The notes beneath the pieces are model-generated. The model ran no database searches, had not been told where the DNA came from, and saw only the letters and a program-made list of their open reading frames with translations. DNA of 64,000 bases from Erigeron canadensis (taxonomy: Eukaryota; Streptophyta; Magnoliopsida; Asterales; Asteraceae): assembly GCF_010389155.1 (NCBI RefSeq), contig NC_057763.1, positions 37,678,645-37,742,644 on the forward strand, read 5' to 3'. Every line of letters starts with the position of its first letter. Position 1 is the first letter of the stretch. Positions 23,701 to 38,000 of the stretch are shown here, piece after piece. The position numbers and the translations under genes are program-made.

Positions 23701-26683
23701 TGTCTCTGTGTTCCTCTCAATGGACAAGCTTGTTAAAGCTTTTATCTTTTATTTTATTGCTAACTAGGGATATTGTTGTCACAAATTTTAATTCAAACAA
23801 TGTCGGATTTGATAGATTAAAACTAGTTTTTTTTTTTTTTCATCACTTCGTCTCATTTTTTTTTTGTTATCTTATGTTTTTTGTTTTAGCTTGTTGAACC
23901 TGCCTACGAATCAACATTGCAACACATAAGGTCTGATACACTAGAAAAGTTCATAAGAGCATTTGAAGATGCGTTGAATAAAGGACAACGGTTTCAAGTA
24001 GCTGCACAAGATTGCACAAAATTATCAATGACTTCTTTTGATGAACAATCCAAAGGTATTTCTTCGAGCTGTTGATTCAGCTTGAACACCTATGTGTTAC
24101 GAAACTCTTTATATTTAGTTGTAAGATCCATAATCGACAGAACATGTACATTTATGAAAATGTTATTGCTATGTTGAACTGCAGACAAGATGCTAATTGT
24201 ATTGTTTAATATTAAACATTTATGTATTGTCACTTAATAAATCTTAAGGTGCCATCATCAAGCAAGCTGATTGGGACTCATCAAAAATAAGGACTAAAGT
24301 TTCTCAAGATATTGAGTCACATGTAGCTGATGTTCGTGCTGCCAAGATATCTGATATAACTACACAATCTGAGGTAATAGTAGTTTAAGATTTGGCATTT
24401 TGATATGCATTTATTTGGTAAACTACATCCTCTATTTTCATGTTTTTACATGAGATAAATACCAACTCTAAAAGTGGATATCTTGACCCACTTGATTTTA
24501 GGTGGAACAATTTGTGTTGTCATCCATCTGAAACAGGTAAAATGAGTAACATTTAGACAAAGTGTACTTTTTATGCAAAAGAGTCTTAAATAATTTAATC
24601 GAAAGGCGAGGATTATCATGCTATAGATATTGCTTTATAGGATAACTAACTCATTAAATATTCCTAAAATAGGGCAAAGTATGTTTACAAGTCAACCTAA
24701 TGTGTTCTCAACAAATTTTGGCCCATTTTGACCATTACGCACCCCGCCCATGTTGCTACATCTAATCAATCTAATGAATCTTTCCGCAGTCAAAACTAAA
24801 GGAAGCATTATATGGACCTGTTGGAGCTATTCTAGAAGGGGCTGCTGATGACACTTGGCCCGCAATTAGGAAACTTCTTGCAAAAGAGACCAAGTCTGCT
24901 ATCTCTGATGTCTCTTCCGCACTCTCTAGCTTTGAAATGGATGAAGACGCCAAGAAAAATTTGATTTCAAGATTGGAGAGTTATGCAATAGATGTAGTCG
25001 AAGGAAAAGCTAAAGAAGAAGCTAGTAAAGTTTTACATAACATGAAGGAGAGGTATTGAACTCGTAGTATTGTTGCAACATCAAAAATGATTTTGTACCT
25101 TTTGATAATCTAACTAACTATGCAAACAGGTTTACAACCATATTCAACCATGATAATGATCTGATGCCACGGGTCTGGACTGGAAAGGAAGATATTCGTA
25201 CAATTAATAAAACTGCCCGCACTTCTGTAAGAATCATTGCATTGTATAATGCGTAGTTCTTTAAACAAAGTGGCAAGATAAGCATGCCTGTAACAAGGCA
25301 AAACCTGTGGAATAGAACAATCACTTTTAGTATTGGCTATGAGTCAATATGGTTTGGGTTGAGTCGAGTTGACCTTTACAAACTCGTTTGGTTATTTAAA
25401 TTTACAATTCAGGAAGTTATATGCATTATTGGTAAACTTTGCACCAATTTCAACCCATTTGACGTGTTATCCCTTTGACAAAACTTTTCAGTTGATCTAC
25501 TTGAGATAAAATATAACCCAAATCGACTCATTCATAAGTAAAAAGTTGTTCGAAAATGACACCTTTACTACTTTAATAATAGGGTCTTTTCCTATAAATT
25601 TGTTGCATGTTTTCTTACTTACCATGTATAATACCTGTCAGTCTCTAAAGCTGCTCGCTAAGCTAGTTGCGATACGTTTGGAGGATTATGCTGATAAAAT
25701 AGAGGGTATACTACTCGTTTCTTTAGCAGAACCCAACAAAGGCCCAGATAAGAGCTCCAGTTCGCAAGACCCTTTGGCTACAAGCAAATGGGAAAAGGTA
25801 TTATGGAACTTATGCACATATGTCGTGTGTGCATGAATTATGTGAATGTAAATCCCAATACGTACGTTGGTGGTTAATACGTTATCACACAGATTCCTGC
25901 AGAGAAGACACTGATAACTCCAGTTCAATGTAAATCTTTGTGGAGCCAATTTCAAAGGGAGACAGAGTATGCAGTTACTCAAGCTATTACTGCCCAGGTA
26001 TGATTCTAAATTGTTCGTATTGAGGGTTGTTGTACATACTGGAAATCATATATGGTTTTTGGTTTATGTTAACATTGATCTCCGTTTTTATACCATTCCA
26101 ATAATATACCAAACCCATAATGATTCCTGTCTGCAAAATGCTTTTCGTCTATGAGTATCAACTTAAAGTCATAATTTTAATATTTTTTCAGAAAGCAAAC
26201 AAGCAAAATAGCAGTTGGTTACCACCTCCATGGGCTATTGCTGCCTTATTCGTGCTTGGATTCGATGAATTTATGACTCTTTTGAGGTTTGTTTAGTCTA
26301 ATCATCTGTATACATAGCTACCTAATAATAAGTTTTAGTCATTGCTGCATTTGTTTTCAGGAATCCATTGTATCTGCTCTTTATCTTTATCGGCTTTCTA
26401 CTATTAAAAGCCTTGTGGGTTCAACTAGATATAGCTTCTGAATTTCAACATGGCATGGTACGTTTTAGAATCCATCTTAACTGTTAATTATTTTGGTCCC
26501 CTTGAGGTGAGATGAAGATGTACATAAATAGTATGACTCATGGTTTTATATGATTTGTGTGTCTAGTTTCACGGGCTTCTCTCTTTAGCCACCAAGCTTA
26601 TTCCAACAATCTTGAACCTTTTTAGAAAGTTGTCGGACCAGGGCCAACGAGCACCTGCAGTCGCCAATCGCCAAAGAAATTAG
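20774..26683 (+). CDS. RHD3: RHD3-type (atlastin/Sey1-like) ER membrane-fusion GTPase
   Basis: Exons: 20774-20777 (inferred), 21312-21461, 21618-21684, 21780-21882, 22039-22109, 22199-22262, 22344-22409, 22509-22556, 22651-22713, 22826-22882, 23032-23190, 23269-23337, 23417-23508, 23589-23667, 23890-24055, 24249-24373, 24790-25052, 25130-25226, 25642-25797, 25893-25997, 26192-26286, 26361-26457 and 26567-26683; 770 residues. The GTPase domain has a P-loop (GPQSSGKST, residues 47-55, split by an intron), [10 protein letters not shown] and RDKT. A helical middle domain follows, then a hydrophobic hairpin (AIAALFVLG... and [16 protein letters not shown], about 675-715) and a short tail. The family anchors in the ER and fuses tubules by GTP hydrolysis; in Arabidopsis loss of RHD3 gives defective root hairs. 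The first exon is a guess: ATGG|GTACGT gives [10 protein letters not shown]; an ATG at 21254 or 21287 is the unspliced alternative. The tail after the hairpin is shorter than in typical RHD3, ending [12 protein letters not shown]. It could be an RL1/RL2-type paralogue. Confidence 0.95.
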
Positions 26684-29099
26684 CAAAGATCAATGATTCA
26701 ATGTCATATGGACTGGTATCGATTCTTTGTAATCATATATTTGGCGGGTTTAATGACTATGGTTCATCTCGTTTTAGTAATATTTTCAAGGAGTTGACAC
26801 GAGTATAACATTCTTTTTGGTCTTTTAGGTGATTCTACTTTGTTGATCATGGGTATAACTTAGAAGGCACATTCCATTTTACTTGGTGAATCCACCTTTT
26901 TAGAGCCTGAAAAATGATCTTCCTTTTTGTATTTTGTTGTACATATTTGTATGATTTACTTTATGGAACAAGATGTAAAACCTTTGCTACACTTAAAAAG
27001 GTGATATAGGAATGCAATAGATACTCTTCAAACAATAGATGTTCGCACACTATAGATAATGTCAGCCTAGTAGTCATTTGGTAATGTAAAACCTTCCTAT
27101 GAAGAACTTTAGATAAATCAACCAACAATTTTAAAATTATTAACATTTGTGTGCGACTGAAGACATTTTGAGCATATTAACTTTACTCAATCCGTTCGTT
27201 TCATCAAAATGAGATAGCTCAAGAACTATGTAATCTCTCAAGCTCAGAATAATACGTACAGGGGATCCAGGCTTTGAATGTAATCTCTTCTCTATGGCGA
27301 GAGGTCTTTTTCATATAAATGTATTTTGGGGAGGCCACGAAATTAACACATTTCATGTTTGTTGTGCTTGGGTCTTTTTGTTTGATGATCATTCACTTTT
27401 ATATTCTACTTGCATCACATTCATAGGTTGCATTGAATATTGGCGATGACACCGAGTTCTTTGGTTTTAAATTGTGATCACATATGAGTTTTTATACTCA
27501 GATACGTTGAATCGTGATCACATATGATATTTCAAAACTCAAATATTTTTTGTTCACGTGAGTTTTTGATGATATGATCTAACTAGGATATCTTGTTATT
27601 ATTTTCAAACTTTTCATTTTTGTTTTCATTTATATAAACTATACCTTATAAAATCATCAATATTTGTCTAACATATTTTACTTTTCTAACTTAACGTTTG
27701 ATTTTATTTATTTATTTACTTAACTTTTGCGTTTGCCTTTATTTGAAAGCTTAATTTTGTTTTGTATGTATGGCGTGCTTCAATACAGTTTTTAAAAGTT
27801 GTGAAAGAAATAGTAATTATTAACAAGATGTTGAAGATCTTTTAGTTAAATGATATAAAAGTTAAATTAGAAAAAGAAAGAATTTCACAAGTTAAAAGGT
27901 AAAAAATATAATATATTTATTTAATAAACTAAATATTAATGAGATTTTACCTCTCATACAAAACTATAGAATGTAACTAGTTTATTTGATTTAGTAAGGC
28001 TTTTAGAAATCGATCTTGTTGGTCAATAATAGGGTTTTTTTTTTTTTTACTACTAAGATTAACATTTTAATTTCAATAGCAAAAGATTAATTAATTACAT
28101 AATCCTTCGAATTTAGATGATGATATGGATTTTATTAATACAGGGAATAATTTTTTTTTCAAATCAAGTTTTTTTTCTTTCAAAATGATAATTTATTCAT
28201 TATTATAAGTCCGTCAATATAGATATAATAATAGTATTTTATTCATTTTTTACATATAAATTTATTTGTGACAAAAAGAATTTATTTATTTAATTAAGAT
28301 CGAGAAATTTTTTTTCCACACAAGCCTCTTTTTTTTTCCTTTTGCGGAAAATATATTTTAACTGCAAAAAAATTTATTAACAAAATTATATGTAAATTTT
28401 TGGTGGTAGAATTTAATTAAAATTAATTAGGATCCATATTTTTTTCCCTCCAAAATCAAGAGTTTATATTTATGTATTTTAATTTTAATTATAAGTCTGT
28501 AAATATAGATATAGTTATAGTTAACAAAAGTACATGTAGATCTATTTTTGATGGAAAAGATTTAATTACTTAATTTTAAATTTTATTAATTGTAAATAAA
28601 TAAATAGATTAATAACATAAGCAATATTTAGTTACAAAAATATAAATGTTATAATAATTAGTGAATAAGTCGTTAAAATAATAGTAATATCTTATGTTAA
28701 TATATTATACTATTACTATATATAATTATAACTATTATTATTATTAGTTATTTTTATAACATAAAACTAATTTAAAATTCTAATAAAATACAGTAATACA
28801 ATGGTGATTTAAAAAAGGAACATATAAACACAATTATCGGAATTAAAAAAAAGTGGAATAATTTTTGAAGGACACACACAGTCCCTATCTGACTATCTGT
28901 CACCAAAAAGCGAGTTTTTATCAACTTTTTCAAAGATTTATTATTATTTATTAAGATCCAATTAGCCTTTATTAGTATCAAATTTCCATTACAATTCAAA
29001 TATCACGAAATATATGTACTACGCATATATTCGCTCCAAATTTTTTTATATATCTATCTATCTAATACGAGTAATATAATAATTCACATCAATATCAAT
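26684..29099. other. 3' flank and AT-rich spacer before the RAF-like kinase
   Basis: 26684-27100 is probably the 3' UTR and downstream region of the RHD3-type gene. From about 27500 to 28850 the sequence is very AT-rich with homopolymer runs and no coding signal. No element with clear ends was recognised. Confidence 0.5.
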
Positions 29100-29690
29100 T
29101 TCATCTTTCGGAAGTAAATCATAAACCTGAAAAAAAGCTAGCCATTGCAATTATCAGGTAATAATCATTTACTTTCCATAATTAAGCTCAATTATGCTCC
29201 GATTTTTGTTTTAATTACTTCATTATATGTTTATTAGCGTAGTTAGTTATTATAAATTGCATGTTTTTACGTTTAATTGTTACGGTTATTATATGTTAAA
29301 GTTATCTAGTGATCAGTACTATTAGAGTATTATTTAGTGTTTAATTTATCGATATTAATGTAATATTGGTGGAATTAGGGTTTGTGAGCTTGTTTTAGCT
29401 GTTTAGATTTAATTATTTTTTTCTTATATATATTTTTGTTTGTTTGTACAGCGTGCCAGTAGATTCAGTGGATTTTCATAATTATTAGGTTCGGTGTTCG
29501 GTTTCGTTATCGTTAGTGTGCGGTCTGTTGAGTTTAGGTTTGGTTATGTGTGTTTGTGGTTGTGAATATTTTGCGTAAAGTGCGGTTTTAGGTGGTGGTT
29601 TAGTGATCGAAAGGGAGGATATATGTATTGTTAGGTGAATGCGTGTTAGTAGTGAAAAATTAGGGTGATCCTTAGGATATAGATACTGCC
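29100..29690 (+). promoter_or_regulatory. 5' leader of the RAF-like kinase with intron and three uORFs
   Basis: A leader intron is suggested by ATTATCAG|GTAATAATC near 29157 and TTTGTACAG near 29452. The leader after it carries three small upstream frames before the main ATG: 29546-29578 (10 codons and stop), 29623-29634 (3 codons and stop) and 29639-29668 (9 codons and stop, ending 22 bases before the main ATG). Such an arrangement usually lowers translation of the main frame. The leader limits are inferred from splice-like signals only. Confidence 0.5.
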
Positions 29691-32600
29691 ATGACCACGG
29701 AGGTTTCTTCCTCTTCTGGTCAATGGCACAAGCAGGAATCATGTTCGGTTTTGAAAGATGGGGTTGTTGTTGAGAAAAGTTTGATGAATAATGTGTCTGT
29801 AAGGACTGGTGAAGAGTTTTCGATGGAGTTTCTGCAGTGTGTTAGTGCAAGAAGTAACGGGTATCATAACGATAATGGTAAAGTCGTCAGTAATGGAATG
29901 TTATGTAATGGGACTAATGGCAACCATCATCTTGGTTATGAGGAGTTAGGTGCTATGCTTGGGTTGCAGAGGGTGGATTATGTGTGTGGTTCTAATATGA
30001 TGAAGTGTATGTCTGCAAATGGATCGTTTTCTAGGCAGAGTGGTCCGTTAGTTGATGTTTTTGTCCCTGATTTGGCTCATAGAACTTCAGGATCAGGAGT
30101 TACAGAAGATTCTCAAAGGGGAAAGTTTAAGTTTATATGCAGTTCGGGTGGTAAAATCTTGCCTCGACCATGTGATGGAAAATTGAGATATGTGGGAGGG
30201 CAAACACGTCTTGTTTCGATACAGAAAAGTTTTTCATGGCTAGAGCTTGTGAAGCGAACTAATGAATATTGCAATGAGTCTTACATACTCAAGTACCAGC
30301 TTCCAGGAGAGGATTTTGATTCTCTTATATCTGTATCGTCTGATGAAGACCTTCACAATATGATAGAGGAGTATAATGGGTTAGGTATTATTGACGGTTC
30401 ACAGCGACTCAGAATATATTTAATTCCTCTAATTGAATCTGAAACCACGTGTGCCATTGAAGCCAATGCTGATCAGCTGCAGATTCCAGATTATCAGTAC
30501 ATTGTTGCGGTCAATGGAATAGTCGATCACAATCTAACTAAAAACAACGATTCACGGTGTTTGACAAATGAAACGAACCTGTTGATACCGAGTATAGATG
30601 AAAATCCGAGCTTTCCTCAAAAGCAGTCTCCCTCTTTTGATTCTTTGCATGACGATTTTGGCCTCAACAGTTCCAATGGCACTCCAAAATACTCTGAACT
30701 TCTAAGTTCAACCATGTCTCCTGATAATATTTCTCTTGATTCCCTTGATCCGGTACCACAAATGAATATGATGAATGGTCACACAAAAGGGTATATTGAT
30801 CCAACATATGGTGGTATTGAGATACCATCACTAAATGGCCGGGCGTATCATTCTTTGAATCTTACACCACAACCTGCTGATCCAGTGGATATATATTTGG
30901 GGTCTGATGCTAATGGGTTTCATCCTGGGATGCCACATGCATTTTCTGATCCACAGCTCCAAGAACGTGGCCGAAGCTCTTGTTTTGATTCTCATAATGG
31001 GAACACTTTACCACCTACCTTGAACGTTGCACCTCCACCAGCCTATGCACAGGTGGAATCCTCCGTTGTCTTGCAAGAGAAGTCTGCTGAAAAACATGAG
31101 AATGTCCATTCACAAGTTGTTATTGAGATACCAAGTGTGAAACAGCCTGCTTCTTACCATCAGACAGATCCTTTGAAGCGAGTACATGATCATGCAAATG
31201 GTGTAGATGAGAAGCTTAGAGTAGCAGAGGACGATCAAAGGATAAATGTTGGATTGCAAAACAGCTCAAGGGAAAACATACCGACTTTTTATCAAGTACA
31301 GAGCTTTTCTGACAATGACTCATCTGTAATTGCTAATGGTGACATCAATAAAGTATCAAAGGGCAATCATGATCAGAAGTGTGTTCTGCATAACCCACAA
31401 GTCTCAGACTACATCGTCTCTGAATCAGTCGCAACCAGTCTAAAGCCTGGTCCAGATGCAGTGATGCAGCAATATGTGAACAATCATTTAGAGAATCATC
31501 CAGCTGAGCCTGCTCTCAACAGCCAAAAAGTTGCTGAAAATCTGCAATATGTAATGACTGGGATAGAAAATGATGAACAAGGAAACATTAAGCCATGGGT
31601 TCATCATCCCGAAAAAACTTCTGCTGATTTACTTTCTGGCATCTATGATAACATATCATGTGACTCTGCTGTTGGGCTACCAAATTTGCATCTGAATGGA
31701 ATAAATGACCAGAAGTCTATGTTAGTTAGCTCCAGCGAGTTGCAACTATCAGCAGGTCTTGATTTTGCAGGGGTAGAATCACCACTATGTTTTGGTCCTT
31801 CAACGCAGAATCCAATAACAGGTGCTGGTATTAGGAGAGAAGTTTCACTGATGGATGATGACTTCTTCAATTACACAGAACAAGAAATCAGTAGAATGGG
31901 GCTCGAAGAAAACTACAACAAGACTCAGAAGGGTGTCTCATCTGTAAAGGACAACTTGAAAAAGCAACTGGAATTGCCTGACCTATTGGGAGATGCAATT
32001 GATGTTCCAAGTTCTTCAAATATGTTAGATGCATTTGGCACTGAAGCTCCTCTTTCGATTGAAACAGAAGTTGGGAGTACTTGCTCAGATTCAAATGAAG
32101 AGGTATGTGGTTTACTTTGAGATATTAAGATCTGGTTTTTGAAGCCCTTTAATGTGCGGGTAAAGATTATTGTAAAATGAACAATCAATTAACTTTTTAG
32201 TAAATTACAACGAGACAAAAACTTTCTTGGTTCTAAATATTTGGCAAAGACTTGGACCTCTTATATATGTAGAAATTGTCTCCGATGAGATTTTAAAGGA
32301 CGACCATTAGGTTGTTGAATCACCCAATACTGATAGGCTGAATACCAACCTTTATTTTGAGTCCACTTTTGCTACGCTTAGGAACTGCTTCTTGTAGAGG
32401 GATTTTAAGTTTCACCTAATTATATTATGTTCTAATTAAAGGTTGGTGTTGACCGAGACATATACTTTTTAAGCTCGAGGCAGCATGTGCAGCAGGGTAC
32501 AATATGACATGATTCCTCTAATATACTATTGGTCATAAATCTTGTTAGATCCTTCACTGACATTGGCAGTAAATCCTAATCAGGGCAGCTGATGAAGTGA

Positions 32601-35096
32601 AATTAAGCCAGCATACTAAGAAAAGAAAAAAAGGTACAGGAGGGCACCGTGTCCCTGGAACCGCATTAGATCCCCATCATGACCTCCCCATAAGGTTTTT
32701 GATGCCGGTTACCTTAACTTTATACCCACATGATTTGGGGATCCTTACGGATCAAACCCGCATCACTCAACTTCACATCTGGGCTCTGCGTTGGTAACGG
32801 GTACCACACCATCCATTGATGGATTGGTTTAAGCCAACATACTAGGTCCACATGTAATCTCTCTTTTCGGTATATAGCTTAGTGCATGGACATATAAATG
32901 TCAACTAAACCTAATCAAGAAACTGTTAAAGAGCATCAAATAATTTTAGTTACAATAAGTATTCTCTTTCTCCGAAAGTTAACAGAACGTTACACTTCAG
33001 CACATAAATTTCAAAGTTGAACAAAGCAATTAACAGTTGGCAGTATCTTTTGCAGGATGTTGCTTCCAATAATGGAAGTAAGGATGTCACGTTCAGTAAC
33101 ACTTTAATAGTTGAAATGGAAGCTGATATGTATGGCCTCCAGGTACCTTACTGTCTTCTACACAAGTAAATTACCAACTTGTCCAGCCTTTTCCCCATTC
33201 TGGCCAATATATACACGTACATGGGAATAGTGGGTCATATTTCTGCTTAGTTATATATCCTTTCCAAACCTTTAATGTCTGCATTAGCAACAAGTTTTAA
33301 TTTGAGCATACACCTGCAAATCTTTATATTATGTTTCGTGGCTCCATTATGTCGGTGGTAAAACTACAGTATTGTCGTTTGCTTTTTGCTGGTTGGGTTT
33401 ACAAGTTATTCTCAACAATTTGTATGAACCAAATTTACAGATAATAAAAAATGCTGAGCTTGAAGAGCTAAGAGAGTTGGGTTGTGGTACCTATGGAACT
33501 GTTTATCATGGCAGATGGCGTGGATCAGATGTTGCTATCAAAAGAATCAAGAAAAGCTGCTTTGCTGGGAGAGCATCCGAGGAAGAACGGCTGGTTCTTC
33601 ATCCTATCCTTCGCTTTTATGACTTCTTGCCCTCTGATAGTCACTTTTTTCACATAACTTCCTTTCTAGCCTATTAGGAGCACTAATTGGCTTCCATCTG
33701 TGCCAGACCAATGACTTTTGGAGCGAAGCACGCATCCTTTCTAATCTTCATCATCCAAATGTGGTTGCATTTTATGGAGTCGTACCAGATGGAGATGGAG
33801 GGACTTTAGCTACTGTCACTGAATTTATGACTAATGGATCACTTAGAAATGTCCTAATAAAAAAGGATAGGTGAATTTGACTCTACCTTTATTCTGATGA
33901 TATCGTATTCTCCTTTGTGCCTTAAGTTAGGTTAATTCTTATGTGATGTGCAGGTTACTTGATCGACGTAGAAAGCTCATATTAGTCACGGATGCAGCTT
34001 TCGGAATGGAATACCTACATTCCAAAAATATTGTTCATTTTGATCTAAAATGTGACAACTTGTTGGTAAATATGCGTGATCCACAACGTCCTGTTTGCAA
34101 GGTAAATAAAACTAGCAAGTCAAGTTATCGGTACATATTTACAGTACTAATCTAAATGTTTTAACAAAATGATTAAGGTGTTGTTCGTTTTGATTATACT
34201 TTGGGCGACTTTCCCCGTTTGAAAAGTCAATAACCCAAAACGACCATCCACAATTACATTTCCTTAGCACCATGATGGATAGCAAGTCTTGCAGGTTGGT
34301 GACTTTGGACTGTCAAAGATCAAAAGAAATACTCTAGTCACAGGTGGCGTCAAAGGAACTTTACCTTGGATGGCACCAGAATTGTTAAATGGTAGTACCG
34401 TTCGAGTTTCTGAAAAGGTTAGAATGGTCTATCAGCATATGTCATGCAACCTTGTGACTGTTTCTGCTAGTTAATCACTCAATCATGGATGCCAACAGGT
34501 TGATGTGTTCTCTTTTGGTATTACCATGTGGGAGATCCTAACTGGTGAAGAACCGTATGCAAATATGCATTGTGGGGCAATCATAGGTAAGCTGTTTTCT
34601 CTACTCAACAGATTATTAATATCCATGAACTCTTGCTGAATCTTTTTAGCCCATGGTTTCAGTAGAGTTTTATTAAAGAGTTTTTATCTATTATCGATGC
34701 ATTTGGAAGACGTTTAACCCATTTGTCCTGTTTTCTTTAACTTTATTTTTTTCTTTCATCCAGTTGAATAATGCATATCAAATCTCACATATTTGATTTA
34801 TGTAAAAACAAGGATAATTGATAAGTAATCTTACCTTTGAAACTTTCAAGAAAGGACCTCTTGCAATTTTCATATACTTATTATATTTTACCACAACGAT
34901 CACAGGAGGGATTGTGAATGATACTCTTCGGCCTAGTATACCAGAGCAGTGTGATCCTGAATGGAGGGAACTGATGGAGCAGTGCTGGTCCACGGACCCT
35001 GGCATTCGACCTTCATTTTCTGAAATCTCAAGTAGACTACGGACCATGTCCAAGACCCTCCAAGCAAATGGAGTAAAAAAAGGCTCACATGCCTAG
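29691..35096 (+). CDS. PB1-domain RAF-like protein kinase (group B, B4-like)
   Basis: Eight exons: 29691-32102, 33056-33142, 33441-33593, 33707-33870, 33954-34101, 34295-34417, 34499-34586 and 34906-35096, all frame-continuous, giving 1121 residues. Residues 145-247 form a PB1 domain ([18 protein letters not shown], then [13 protein letters not shown]). A long disordered region follows to about 835. The kinase domain covers about 840-1110: glycine loop [18 protein letters not shown] lysine, HFDLKCDN catalytic loop, [17 protein letters not shown] and [14 protein letters not shown] replaces the common HRD, as is usual in this RAF group, so it is a non-RD kinase. In Arabidopsis, B4 RAF kinases phosphorylate SnRK2 kinases in osmotic stress; that role here is inferred from the family. 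Exon 1 encodes 804 residues in one piece. The donor after residue 884 (GTTCTT) is weak, but homologues join at the same RL|TNDFW point. Confidence 0.95.
32597..32815 (-). mobile_element. Possible tRNA-derived SINE in kinase intron 1
   Basis: Read on the minus strand it contains GGTTTGATCC, close to the tRNA B box, after GGTACCCGTTACC and GCAGAGCCC, and it ends leftward in an A/T-rich run with AAAAGAAAAAAAGG on the plus side. GC content is above that of the surrounding intron. Ends and target duplication were not fixed, so the call is tentative. Confidence 0.4.
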
Positions 35097-38000
35097 TTCT
35101 CTACTCATCTTGTGTTTTTCGTGTTATGCCACATCATCTATATTGATATTTCATCAGGGGTAATTTTTGTTTCTGCATGCAAATGGTCATTTGTTCATTC
35201 TTTTTCAACTGAAAACGGCTTCATGTTAATAGTATCAAAGCGAATAGATAGCATTGCTTACACAAGTATCAGTTTGGTATATATATGATCGGCTTTTTCA
35301 TTATCCCCTTTATTGCTTAAATGTCATTATACAGAGTCTTCTCATGTGTTACAAGCTGTACAAATATTTCAGATTTGTCAATTTGGTTGCTATGGAATGT
35401 AGCCATTCTTTTTGTGTACTGTTACCTTTCATGCTTGCATATATGCATGATCAATTATTCGCATGACCTTGCATATGTTCTTAGCTGTGAATGGGAAGTG
35501 CAGGTTAATGGTGATATGCAAGACGCAAAACACGTTAGATCTTTGTCGCCTAAATCGTATAGTGTGTTTTAGAGATACTTGCAAAGAAATTTAAGTTGAC
35601 ATCTGTATAACCGATTGTAGATACTGCTAAGGTTTGCTAGCAATTACTGAAGTTGGGAAACCAAAACTGAGCTATAAACAAATATACTAGCCTGACATGT
35701 AACCAAAACTGAATATGGAACTGTATATACAATATACGAGCCATAAGTGTAATGCATCAAACTCACATTGGCAAGCTTTGGTTCTAATCATAGCAAAAGG
35801 CGGTTTTGGTCCGAATCAAATTAGAATATACTTACTTTAATTCAACGTATTGGTTATTAGACTTAACCACCAAAGCAAATCAAGTTCAAAAGTTTAATTC
35901 AAATCAATTAGTCCTCTCGTATTGGTTATTTCTCTATCTTTTTTATGTTTGTCCTCTCGTTGTAATAAGATTAAGTTATTGTGGTCATTAACTCATCATG
36001 GCGCATTAGTCCTAAACACCTGATGTAATTTTTTTTAACTTCGGTGTCTTGCTGAAATTTCTGTTAATATATTTGATATTGATGTTCAAAAAAAGTTAAT
36101 AAATCAAGTTCAAAGTTTAAGTCTAATCCATAATCGTTCAACTAAGACTATGTCCGTACCTTTTTGTTCTTAGGTTCTATGCACTCATGATTGAAAGGCA
36201 CGTTTCATAGAACCGAGACATGTCATTAGAACATTGGAATTTAGATCAACAACGGAGCTATGTGGTGGCCAAAGGTGGCTGTGACAACTCACAATGTTCT
36301 TAAAACTCTTATTTCTAGTACTATTTTTTATGAATTTATTTAGTTTAAAGGTAATTGTCAATCCAACAAAATACACACTCAAAATCTCATACACTCAATT
36401 TTATCATTGTTAATATCGTGAACACTATTTGGCAACTCTAGAGAGAAAATCTTGGATCATGCATATGTGTCTAATTTCCATTAATAAAGAATTGGAAATA
36501 TAGTAATTTCATGGTGTCACATATGTTTGCAAATTACTAAGTATATAGTTTTAAAGATGGGGTTGACATTTAAATCTACTTTTGATTACCAAAGTCCTTG
36601 GTTTTTTAGTTTTTTTTTATAATTACTTTCCCACTTAATGAAGTCTTTTGACCCTTGTCAAAAGTCTTATTTGGTGGAATATAATTTGGCAAAGTTTTAT
36701 GGGTAGTGAAAATGAACCCAAATTCTTTGAAGGTTATGATGGGTTTGAACCCAACTTAATCTCACTTAACCATCCCTTTTGAACACTTGTTAAACAAAGT
36801 TAGTGCTCATTATTGATTATTTTTGAGAATTCAAACAACAATAATGTACCTTAGCCTGATGGTTAGCAGCAATCATCAGAGCATTGATCGTTTTATAATG
36901 ATACAGGTATTCTATCTTTCATTTCGAGTGTTAATTTTGTTACGAGTCGTATCAATTTTTTATGAGGAGGAATCTAATCAAACTCGTATAGATGAATGCA
37001 TTATTTTACTTTACTTTAAATCAGTTTCGAAGGTCAGTTGAATCGGCTACTTGAACCAATCTGACTAGTCAATGTGTATCATCATAAAAATATTGCTATT
37101 GAAATTGTACGTTCAACCAAGTGAACAATAATAATATTTAATTAAGTTTAAGAAGATCGATGAAATATGATTAAAATCTCAAGATTATCTCTAGAGAAGG
37201 TTTTGCTGTTAATAAAAAGAATTAAAATAGTTAAAAGAAAAAATCATACGGTCGTCATATCAATTCGGACTATGATGAAAAGCAAATCATACAATCGTCA
37301 GTCCTCCAATTAACATCAATGTAAGTTTTGGATTAAATCTCTTTGTACATATATGGATTGGAAACACCAACTACTTATACTTGATCTTAAGCATTGTTGT
37401 TCTACTAGATTTGATGCCTAAATCATGAACATTAGAATAATTAAAACTTTTTGGATTACCTCATAGCAAAATACGTGATACTAATGCATATTATATGATT
37501 GAATTAGTGCTTTTTGAAAATAATTTACCAAATTCAAGCAGAACATTTCATCATTGAAATTTTTACCATGTTCAAAACGTGGAACTCCCTTACAAGTTCT
37601 TATTATTATTATAATAGATTAAGTAACAGTATCAACAGTATCCAATTATAAATTACTTTATGTAAATATAAATAAATAAAAAAGTGTTTTTATAAATAAA
37701 TTAAAGTTGACTAAAATGATTTTGAGACTTATGTAAATTTGGTAAACCAATGTGTTGAAGTTATGAAGTAGTACTAAATCCCATAGTTGAGTAAAAGTTA
37801 GTGGTTTGCCAACATGTTTGAATTGAAGTGCAATTTGTGAGCATGACTATGATCCTGCAATCAATCATAATAAGCAAAACCTACCCCAGACTTCCTTAAT
37901 CTTAAATTTATTTATTTCTAGACTGACTAATACCACCAACTTTCTAAATTATATAGTCGATTTTGATAGCTCGTGTGGAATTTTTTGTTCTATATAGCTG

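Noticed and set aside
34778..35053. Minus-strand frame of 91 residues
   Set aside because: Antisense of the last kinase exon and the intron before it.
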